From contig NZ_JBJQOQ010000011.1 of assembly GCF_046036945.1 (NCBI RefSeq), positions 62,001 to 126,000 on the forward strand: a DNA stretch of 64,000 nucleotides, written 5' to 3'. This document shows, one piece after another, positions 49,282 to 56,190 of this stretch. The position numbers and the translations under genes are program-made. The stretch comes from Brevibacillus_C sp046036945 (GTDB lineage: Bacteria; Bacillota; Bacilli; Brevibacillales; Brevibacillaceae). Under the pieces are notes generated by a model that was given only the letters and a program-made list of their open reading frames with translations, had not been told where the DNA came from and did not search any database. Every line of letters begins with the position of its first letter. The stretch's first letter is position 1.

Positions 49282-50187
49282 ATGATGTATGATTGCGCGA
49301 TTATTGGCGGAGGACCCGCCGGGTTGAATGCAGCCCTTGTGCTTGGCCGGGCGAGGAGAAGGGTGGCTTTGATCGACAACAATCAGCCGAGAAATGCCGT
49401 CACACATGCTTCCCACGGCTTTATTACAAGAGACGGCACCACACCGGGCGAGTTCCGCCGTATTGCTTATGAGGAAGTCCTGCGTTACCCGTCAGTCGAT
49501 CATCTGCAAACCGAGGTTGTTTCCGTTGGCAAGCTTGCATCCGGATTTGAGCTGCTCGATTCGGCGGGCCTTCGCGTTCAAGCGCGAAAACTGATCCTGG
49601 CGACTGGCGTAAAGGAGATATTTCCCGAGATCGATGGATTTTATCCGCTGTACGGGAAAAGCTTGTTCAATTGCCCCTATTGCGACGGCTGGGAGCTGCG
49701 GGATCAACCGCTTGTCGTTGTTTCCGAACATCCGTCCGCTTTTCATATTGCTAAACTGGTCCTCAATTGGAGCGAGGATTTGGTCGTCTGTACGAACGGC
49801 ATGGCGTCCCTGTCGGATGAGCAAAAAACACAGCTGGAATCAAAGGGGGTCGTAGTCAGGGAGCAGCCAATTGCGGCTTTTATCGGCCAAAACGGACAGC
49901 TTGAGCAGGTTCGCTTTGCCGATGGGATCAGAGTTCCGCGGACTGGCGGCTTCGTGACTCCCCAGTTTGTGCAAAGTACACCGTTTGGAGAACAATTGGG
50001 TTGTGAACGGACGGAGCACGGCGGGATCAAGACGGATCCATTGGGACGAACCTCGATACCTGGTTTATACGCCGCCGGGGATGCTTCATACATCGCACCT
50101 TCCCAATTGATCTATGCCGCAGCCGACGGCAGCCGTGCCGCCATGGGAGTCAATATGGATTTGACAGAGGAAGATTTCGTCCAATAA
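49282..50187 (+). CDS. Thioredoxin-reductase-like FAD/NAD(P) dithiol oxidoreductase
   Basis: 301 residues with the FAD-binding start MMYDCAIIGGGPAGLNAALV, the redox-active disulfide NCPYCDGWEL near residue 130 and the C-terminal FAD motif GLYAAGDASYIAPSQLIYAA. The CPYCDGWE spelling is typical of thioredoxin-reductase-like dithiol oxidases rather than TrxB itself (CAVC/CATC). ATG 49282 is chosen because AAAGGAG ends at 49272; the ATG at 49273 abuts it. Paired with an Rrf2 regulator by a shared 19-bp site. Substrate probably a low-molecular-weight disulfide. Confidence 0.87.
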   Translation: MMYDCAIIGGGPAGLNAALVLGRARRRVALIDNNQPRNAVTHASHGFITRDGTTPGEFRRIAYEEVLRYPSVDHLQTEVVSVGKLASGFELLDSAGLRVQARKLILATGVKEIFPEIDGFYPLYGKSLFNCPYCDGWELRDQPLVVVSEHPSAFHIAKLVLNWSEDLVVCTNGMASLSDEQKTQLESKGVVVREQPIAAFIGQNGQLEQVRFADGIRVPRTGGFVTPQFVQSTPFGEQLGCERTEHGGIKTDPLGRTSIPGLYAAGDASYIAPSQLIYAAADGSRAAMGVNMDLTEEDFVQ

Positions 50188-50205
50188 TCTTATCCAGTAA
50201 GCACG

Positions 50206-50246
50206 AGAGCCGATATTCCTCCTTTAGGCGGGATATCGGCTCTTTT
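50206..50246. terminator. Bidirectional terminator
   Basis: AGAGCCGATAT (50206-50216) and ATATCGGCTCT (50233-50243) are perfect 11-bp arms, then TTTT. It lies between two convergent genes. Confidence 0.88.
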
Positions 50247-50249
50247 GGC

Positions 50250-51701
50250 CTATCGTTCAAATTTCTGAATGATCTTCGCCAATCGCGAAATTCCTTCTTC
50301 CAATTCGGCCGGCGATGCACTGCCGTATGAAAGCCGTAGATGATGGTGATCAGACCGGTCGTAAATATTCCCGGGGTAGAGCAAAACTTCTTGTTGGAGG
50401 GCTTTCTCAAACAGCGCCCGCATCGAAACAGGACGATGCAGCCGCAGCCAAATGAAAAATCCGCCAGAGGGGCAGCTCCACGAGGCCATTCCTGTCATAT
50501 ATGTGTCCAACGCATGTAAGGCGGCCTCCCGGCGTCTCTGCAAAGTCTCTCTTGTCTGCAGCAAATGCTGCTCGTACAGGCCGCTTCTCAGGCACTCAGC
50601 GACGGTCCATTGCGACAGGGAGCTCGACCCGTAATCCAACTGCATTTTGAGGTCGGCCAGCCGGTTGATGACAGGATCCGGGCCGATCAGCCAACCGATG
50701 CGAAGTCCAGGCCCCAAGGTCTTCGACATGCTTCCCAGGTACAGCACCAAGCCGTTTTTATCCCTTGCTTTTAACGGAGCGGGCGGAATGTGGTCAAGCC
50801 ATAAATCCCGATAGACATCATCCTCGACGATCGGGAGCTGCTCCCGCTCGCATATCGCCAGCAGCTGCTTGCGCCGCTCTTCGGCCATCAAGATGCCGGT
50901 AGGGTTGTGAAAGCAGGGGATTGTATAGAGCATCGCCGCCTTTAGCTCCCGCTTCTGCTGCGGAATCGCATCCGTCACGAGGCCATCTTGATCGAGCGGC
51001 AGCCCTGCCATCCTCATTCCCGCAGATTGAAACACAGACAGAGACTGGACATAGGAAGGTTTTTCCGCCAAAACGACAGATCCCCGCTTCAAGAGACCCA
51101 TCGAGATCAGTTGAAGAGCTTGCAGCGCTCCTGATACGATCAGGATGGAGGATGGCGAGGCCACGATTCCTCTTTTCCTCGCGTAATCGCTTATCTGCTG
51201 TCTCAGATAAAGCAGTCCCTTGGGATCCTCGTAATCCAGCGATTTCATCATGGCCGGCAGCTTGGGCAGGATGGATTGCAGCATGTCAGTCGGAAAAAGT
51301 TCGGGGGGAGGACCTGCTGTGCCCAGACGAATGATCGTTGGACTGTTTTCCGATTGATTAATGTCTTGAACGGTGGGCAGACTGGGCCGGTAGACACCGG
51401 ATCTGGTATAGGCATCCCAATCGGGCGCCGAGTTGGCCGCCATGATCGACCACGTATTGTTTACCACTCTCGTTCCGCTTCCGCTGCTCCCCTCGATCAG
51501 GCCCTCGGCAGTCAATTCGGCAAAAGCAGTTACGACCGTGCTTCGATTGACACCGAACTCTCGCGCTAACATCCGCTCCGTGGGAATTTTACTCCCTAGC
51601 GGCCACTCCCCATTGCTAATTTTTTGCTTGATGAAATGCGTGATCTGCTTATACAAAGGGACCGGGTCGGCGCGATTTGGCTTCCAGTCGGATAGGAACA
51701 T
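50250..51701 (-). CDS. MocR-family regulator (GntR HTH + aminotransferase domain)
   Basis: 483 residues. GntR winged helix at 10-85 (KIPTERMLAREFGVNRSTVV), then aminotransferase-like domain with LIVSGALQALQLISMGLL, CFHNPTGILMAEER, PIVEDDVYRDLWLD and the PLP-Lys motif YLGSMSKTLGPGLRIGW. I chose the ATG at 51701 because GAGGTGA lies just before it on the minus strand; the ORF can be extended 24 codons without a ribosome site. It is divergent from an aminotransferase gene and probably regulates it. This is the third MocR protein in the window. Confidence 0.9.
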   Translation of the reverse strand: MFLSDWKPNRADPVPLYKQITHFIKQKISNGEWPLGSKIPTERMLAREFGVNRSTVVTAFAELTAEGLIEGSSGSGTRVVNNTWSIMAANSAPDWDAYTRSGVYRPSLPTVQDINQSENSPTIIRLGTAGPPPELFPTDMLQSILPKLPAMMKSLDYEDPKGLLYLRQQISDYARKRGIVASPSSILIVSGALQALQLISMGLLKRGSVVLAEKPSYVQSLSVFQSAGMRMAGLPLDQDGLVTDAIPQQKRELKAAMLYTIPCFHNPTGILMAEERRKQLLAICEREQLPIVEDDVYRDLWLDHIPPAPLKARDKNGLVLYLGSMSKTLGPGLRIGWLIGPDPVINRLADLKMQLDYGSSSLSQWTVAECLRSGLYEQHLLQTRETLQRRREAALHALDTYMTGMASWSCPSGGFFIWLRLHRPVSMRALFEKALQQEVLLYPGNIYDRSDHHHLRLSYGSASPAELEEGISRLAKIIQKFER

Positions 51702-51895
51702 GTATTTCACCTCGTCTTGCGGTCTGCAAATGTGACGACTCTCTGATAAAGCTTGGTTGGCTCCCAGATGCAAACCAATTGGATGGAGACACCGGTATCT
51801 ATGAACCTTATCATATTAAAAAACAGAGAAATAGGTAAGACTCATCTACGTACTTTTAAGATCGTGTATCCAAAACGCGAAGGAGAGATACGAGT

Positions 51896-53050
51896 ATGAA
51901 AGAATTGTCCAAAACGAGAAGCAGGCTGCCTCATTCAGGAATCCGCCAGCTCATGGAGCTATCCGCGGCGATTCCCGATGCCATTCATCTGGAAGTGGGT
52001 GAACCTAACGCCAATACGCCGCTGCATATCCGGGAAGCAGCCACTGCAGCCATGAACGAAGGTTTTACTGGCTACACCTCGGTGTACGGCTTTCCATCGC
52101 TGCGGGATGCACTGTGTGAGCATCTTGCCCGCCGCTATGGCTTAACGATCACAAGTGAACAGGTACTGGTCACCACCGGTGCAGTAACGGCTTTGACCGC
52201 CTGTTTACAGGCGATTGCCGACGCTGATGAAGAAATCCTGATTCCCGATCCGGGCTGGCCGGCTTATGAAATGATGGCACTCGCGCAAGGGTCGGCAGCC
52301 AGAAGATATCATTTGCGGATGGAGAACGGTTTTGCCCCTGATCTGGAGGAGCTGGAACGACTGGTTACACCGAAAACCAAGGCGATTTTCATCAATACCC
52401 CGGGGAACCCGACGGGAGCCGTGCTGACGCGGGAACAGATCATGGAATTGCTGGCATTTGCCGTCAAACACGATCTGTACGTGATATCGGACGAAGTGTA
52501 CGACGGGATTGTCTTCGATGGTACTCATATCAGTCCAAAGGCGTTTGACACCGATGGCCGTGTTATCAGCATATTTGGCGCGTCGAAAAACTACGCGATG
52601 ACCGGTTGGCGAATCGGCTACGCCGTGGCCAATCCGGAAATTACCGCGCTAATGGGAAAAGTGCTGCTGCCCTTGATCTCTTGCGCCTCCTCCATTTCGC
52701 AAAAAGCAGCCGAGGCTTCGATCCGCGGGCCGCAGGACTTTGTTGAGGAGATGAGGGAAAGCTACAAACAGAGACGGGACAAAGCATACGATTTGTTTAC
52801 ACAGGCAAACGTAAAAGCGTTCAAACCGGACGGCGCTTTCTATATGCTGGTTGATATGTCGGAACTGGATCGGACAGCCGATGAGCTGGCGCTGGATTTG
52901 CTGAAAGAGGAAAAAGTGGCGGTAGCACCGGGCACCACCTTTGGAGAGCTCACCAGCAAAATGGTCCGCATATCTCTTGCAACAGAAGAATCGCAGCTGT
53001 TGGAAGGGGTAAGACGGATTTGTGACTTCATCGCCAGACATAAAAGATGA
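51896..53050 (+). CDS. Class I/II pyridoxal-phosphate aminotransferase
   Basis: 384-residue fold-type I aminotransferase. HLEVGEPNANTPLHI and GYTSVYGFPSLRDAL are the substrate-binding N-terminal segments. FINTPGNPTGAVL and YVISDEVYDGIVFDG are the cofactor-binding motifs, and the Lys that forms the Schiff base is in FGASKNYAMTGWRIGYA. GAAGGAGAG precedes the ATG. The amino acid specificity cannot be read from the sequence. It is divergent from a MocR regulator in a 195-base AT-rich gap, typical of MocR-controlled enzymes. Confidence 0.92.
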   Translation: MKELSKTRSRLPHSGIRQLMELSAAIPDAIHLEVGEPNANTPLHIREAATAAMNEGFTGYTSVYGFPSLRDALCEHLARRYGLTITSEQVLVTTGAVTALTACLQAIADADEEILIPDPGWPAYEMMALAQGSAARRYHLRMENGFAPDLEELERLVTPKTKAIFINTPGNPTGAVLTREQIMELLAFAVKHDLYVISDEVYDGIVFDGTHISPKAFDTDGRVISIFGASKNYAMTGWRIGYAVANPEITALMGKVLLPLISCASSISQKAAEASIRGPQDFVEEMRESYKQRRDKAYDLFTQANVKAFKPDGAFYMLVDMSELDRTADELALDLLKEEKVAVAPGTTFGELTSKMVRISLATEESQLLEGVRRICDFIARHKR

Positions 53051-53163
53051 GAGTAGGTTGAATTGACGGAATACCGTTTCTTTTTCGAATTGACAAGAAT
53101 ATGGTACCCGTGCTTTACTGGAAAAAATGTTCCTATCATTTCAATAGCTGCGGATGAAGATTG

Positions 53164-53345
53164 CAGGAGAGACTAGACGATTGGTTTAGCACCGAAGGAG
53201 CAAGTCCCAAAAAACCCTTTGGGATTAATCTCTCAGGTAAAGATACTGCGATTGGACGTACCTCTGGAGAGCGCTGAAAAGCCACCAAAGGGGAATACTC
53301 TGCGCCACAAGGCGGAATTAAACTCTCAGGTAAAAGGACAGAGGA
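53164..53345 (+). promoter_or_regulatory. Tandem glycine riboswitch
   Basis: Two gcvT-type aptamers. The first (about 53164-53262) has GGAGAGAC, GCACCGAAGGAGCAAG and AATCTCTCAGGTAAA. The second (about 53264-53345) has CTGGAGAGC, GCCACCAAAGG, GCGCCACAAGGCGGAA and AACTCTCAGGTAAAAGGACAG. The repeated CTCTCAGGTAAA and GGAGAG elements with an inter-aptamer linker are diagnostic. A terminator follows at once, so glycine binding probably controls transcription of the downstream purU gene. Confidence 0.93.
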
Positions 53346-53390
53346 AAGGGAGATGATCGTAATCTTTCTTTCCCCTGTCTTTTTTTACGT
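53336..53390 (+). terminator. Riboswitch expression-platform terminator
   Basis: GACAGAGGAAAG pairs with CTTTCCCCTGTC (one mismatch) over a 20-base loop and is followed by eight T. Its 5' arm overlaps the last helix of the second glycine aptamer, so the two can compete. Confidence 0.85.
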
Positions 53391-53476
53391 ATGAGAAGAC
53401 GCCCGTGATAGGGGGAAGAATATTCAATATCCATACTCCCTGTTGATTATGGGGGAATAAAAACGGAGGGATTGAA

Positions 53477-54352
53477 ATGGATCACGATTTGGCCAAAAAG
53501 GAAAACAGAGCTGTGCTGTTGATCTCCTGCCCGGAGCGTCTGGGGATCATCTCTGCCGTATCCAACCTGTTATTTGGCTACAAAGCAAATATCGTACAGT
53601 TTGATCAGCATACGACAGACCCTCGGGACGGCATGTTTTTTATGCGCATCCTCTTTGATTTGGATTCGCTTGAAGCTTCCTACCCGCAATTGGAGCAGGA
53701 TCTGTCCAACATGGCACAGGAGTACCCGATGGAATGGCGCCTCAGCAAGGGGAGTCAAACCAAACGGATGGCAATTTTTGTATCCAAGATGGACCATTGT
53801 TTAGTCGAACTCTTATGGCGCTGGAAGTCCAGAGAGATTCTCGTCGACATCCCCATGGTTATCAGCAATCATCCCGATGTAAAGGATACCGTGGAATCTT
53901 ACGGAATTCCTTTTTACCACATCCCGACGAATACGCAAACCAAAGAAGAAGCGGAGCAGGCAGCCCTGGAGATTTTGCGGGGAAAGGCAGACTTCCTCGT
54001 GCTGGCAAGGTACATGCAAATACTCTCTCCGCGTTTCATCGCGCATTACCCCAATCAAATCATTAACATCCATCACTCATTCCTTCCCGCGTTCATTGGC
54101 GCCAATCCCTACAAACGGGCATTTATGCGCGGCGTAAAACTGATCGGCGCAACCGCACACTACGTGACCAATGATCTCGATGAGGGGCCGATTATTGAGC
54201 AGGACGTCATCAGAGTCAATCACCGCCTGAATGAATCCGATCTGAAGGTGGCTGGGCGCCGCGTAGAGCGAAACGTCTTGGCACAAGCTATCTCATGGCA
54301 TGTAGAGGACAAAGTGATCGTTTACGGGAACAAAACGATCGTTTTCGCTTAA
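53477..54352 (+). CDS. purU: Formyltetrahydrofolate deformylase
   Basis: 291-residue enzyme that hydrolyses 10-formyl-THF to formate and THF, controlling one-carbon units. Residues 10-90 are an ACT domain (LLISCPERLGIISAVSNLLF, QFDQHTTDPRDGMFFMRI). Residues 95-291 are a formyltransferase fold with MVISNHPDVKDTVESYG, MQILSPRFIAHYPNQIINIH, HHSFLPAFIGANPY and the catalytic-region GATAHYVTNDLDEGPIIEQD. ACGGAGG precedes the ATG. A tandem glycine riboswitch is upstream, linking it to glycine and one-carbon metabolism. Confidence 0.95.
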   Translation: MDHDLAKKENRAVLLISCPERLGIISAVSNLLFGYKANIVQFDQHTTDPRDGMFFMRILFDLDSLEASYPQLEQDLSNMAQEYPMEWRLSKGSQTKRMAIFVSKMDHCLVELLWRWKSREILVDIPMVISNHPDVKDTVESYGIPFYHIPTNTQTKEEAEQAALEILRGKADFLVLARYMQILSPRFIAHYPNQIINIHHSFLPAFIGANPYKRAFMRGVKLIGATAHYVTNDLDEGPIIEQDVIRVNHRLNESDLKVAGRRVERNVLAQAISWHVEDKVIVYGNKTIVFA

Positions 54353-54483
54353 GAGTCCGGAAACAGAAGAAAATGGGAAACTTATTGATAATTTCCTGCT
54401 GATCATCAGTGATTGCAAGCTTTGAAGAGACTTCCAACGCCTTGCGATGCCGCAGGCAACTTTTCCAGCGCAGCAAATGTTGT

Positions 54484-54535
54484 TGACACGACACCAAATG
54501 GTGGCCTATAATCAAATCGACACTAAATAGTGTCC
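54484..54535 (+). promoter_or_regulatory. arsR promoter with two palindromic operators
   Basis: TTGACA (54484-54489), 18-base spacer, TATAAT (54508-54513). CACCAAATGGTG lies in the spacer, and GACACTAAATAGTGTC (54520-54535) lies over the transcription start. Both have the CAC-AAAT-GTG plan, which fits binding by the downstream ArsR repressor. Confidence 0.75.
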
Positions 54536-54645
54536 AATTAGCAATTAGTCATTTGGAAAGTTTGGAACCTGCATAAGCTTCAACTGTTCCCCCGTACTAC
54601 CAATAGGTTTGTCCTACAGAAAATAATATTTTGGAGGGGGGTGCC

Positions 54646-54975
54646 ATGAGCGAAAACAAACAATTTCGGGATGTGTTTGACGCGATTGCAGATCCAACGA
54701 GGCGCCAACTGATTCGTCTGTTAGCAGAGGCAGAGGAGAAACCGCTTCATGAGTTAACGTCACAGTTTCAAATGGGCCGTACAGCTGTATCCAAGCATTT
54801 GACAATCCTGAAAGAGGCCGGACTGGTACTTGACCGAAAAGTCGGCAGAGAAACGCGATTTAGGCTAAACGCCTCTCCACTCAGAGAAGTTCAAGATTGG
54901 GTGGCTTTCTACAACAAGTTCTGGAGTACGAATATGTTGCGCTTAAACCAACTATTAGAGGAGGAAGAAGAATGA
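54646..54975 (+). CDS. ArsR-family transcriptional repressor
   Basis: 109-residue winged-helix protein. FDAIADPTRRQLIRLLAEAE and MGRTAVSKHLTILKEAGLVL are the family hallmarks; no metal-binding CVC motif is visible, so it belongs to the metal-independent (SdpR/YczG-like) branch. GGAGGGGGG precedes ATG 54646; an in-frame start at 54631 overlaps that site. The stop overlaps the SRPBCC gene by ATGA. Two palindromes at its promoter point to autoregulation. Confidence 0.92.
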   Translation: MSENKQFRDVFDAIADPTRRQLIRLLAEAEEKPLHELTSQFQMGRTAVSKHLTILKEAGLVLDRKVGRETRFRLNASPLREVQDWVAFYNKFWSTNMLRLNQLLEEEEE

Positions 54976-55394
54976 GTTTATCATTAACCTTGGATTTTCA
55001 GTATACGACATCAATCGAGAAGCTTTGGTCCGCCTTAACCGATTCAAGCAAGCTTGCCAGGTGGGTGGTCGACATCCACACCGGTCAGGCAATGGATAAT
55101 GATTTTAAGCCCGTTGTAGGACACCGTTTTCAGTTTCGCGCTCAACCGACCCAATGGTGGAATGGAATTATTGACGGAGAAGTACTTATCGTGGACGCAC
55201 CAAACCGTTTGTCCTATACTTGGGCCAGCGGAGAGGAGAAGCACACAGTCACCTGGACGCTGCAGGATTTAGGGGACGGAAAGGTTAACCTCCATCTCGA
55301 ACAAACCGGTTTCTCAAACGTTCAAGGACTCGAAGGCGCTAAGTATGGCTGGAGTAAATGGTGCGGCGAGCTTGAAAAGGTGTTGGAACAGTAA
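54972..55394 (+). CDS. SRPBCC/AHSA1-domain protein
   Basis: 140-residue START-like ligand-binding fold. TSIEKLWSALTDSSKLARWV and the C-terminal KYGWSKWCGELEKVLEQ are typical of the AHSA1 branch. ATG 54972 follows GAGGAGGAAG and overlaps arsR by 4 bases; an in-frame start at 54897 would read into arsR. AHSA1-type genes are very often coupled to ArsR repressors, and the ligand is usually unknown. Confidence 0.9.
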   Translation: MSLSLTLDFQYTTSIEKLWSALTDSSKLARWVVDIHTGQAMDNDFKPVVGHRFQFRAQPTQWWNGIIDGEVLIVDAPNRLSYTWASGEEKHTVTWTLQDLGDGKVNLHLEQTGFSNVQGLEGAKYGWSKWCGELEKVLEQ

Positions 55395-55418
55395 TCGCTT
55401 TTGGTACCAAACATCAAG

Positions 55419-55458
55419 AAAAAAGCAAACGGCTTGGTGCTTCGCCGTTTGCTCTTTG
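55419..55458 (+). terminator. Rho-independent terminator
   Basis: AGCAAACGGC (55424-55433) pairs perfectly with GCCGTTTGCT (55444-55453), flanked by A and T-rich sequence. Confidence 0.8.
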
Positions 55459-55552
55459 TACAATGATGACGCCAAGCAACTTCCCTTACGGACCAGTAAC
55501 ATCTTGTGAATTCTTGTTGTGAGGAAACAAAGAGATAAGAGGAGAGATGGAA

Positions 55553-56023
55553 ATGTCCAGTATCGTTGATTTCAAAAATGTGACTACGGCTGGTTTAGAG
55601 TCTTCACCTGTAGCAGAAGCGCTTGCTGGTTTACGTGCGAATGAAGCCCGTTACTTTATGAACAAATACAAGCATGAATTTACGGTTACACCTGCTAGCG
55701 AAGATCAGGAGACCCTCGATTATGTGAACCGAATTCTGAAAAAAGAACGTGATATTGAGTTTTCGGCCAAACCCTTGGAAACGTCGCGTTTTCAAGTGGA
55801 AAATATCAAAATGGCCTATGTCTTTTATGAGGATGGTCTTGTGGTCAACGTCATGTATACAGTTGATGACTCTAAGAAGCGGGCCGTTGGTTTTAAACTT
55901 TCCGAGGGGATGGAGGTACCAAAGGAGTTAGAAGAGAAGTTTAAGTTTGCGAAGCAGAAGTCTAAACTGGCTGGAACCATTCGGGGCTCGTTTTTTGTGA
56001 TTAAAGGAGAATATGAAATGTAA
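55553..56023 (+). CDS. Conserved-looking protein of unknown function
   Basis: 156 residues that I do not recognise. It has no signal peptide, no membrane helix and no cysteine. The start STTVDFKNV-like SIVDFKNVTTAGLESSPVAE is followed by a helical segment (LRANEARYFMNKYKHEF) and a beta-rich second half (FQVENIKMAYVFYEDGLVVN, AGTIRGSFFVIKGEYEM). Such an all-cytoplasmic mixed fold says little. ATG 55553 is preferred, 8 bases from GAGGAGAG; ATG 55547 is closer. It stands alone between the SRPBCC terminator and the UvrA paralogue. Good ribosome site and codon use argue that it is real. Confidence 0.7.
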   Translation: MSSIVDFKNVTTAGLESSPVAEALAGLRANEARYFMNKYKHEFTVTPASEDQETLDYVNRILKKERDIEFSAKPLETSRFQVENIKMAYVFYEDGLVVNVMYTVDDSKKRAVGFKLSEGMEVPKELEEKFKFAKQKSKLAGTIRGSFFVIKGEYEM

Positions 56024-56190
56024 GCAAAAGCGCTGGTGGTGAAGCCAAAGAAGGGATTATTTGGCGACCTTGTTGCTCGAGCTTTAGATCGACACTCCAA
56101 CTTCTATGTCGCTCCACGGCTTTCTCTGCGTGATGAATGGTATAATGTGAGATACAAATAAAAATTGACACGATGGGAAGGGTGTGAAGC

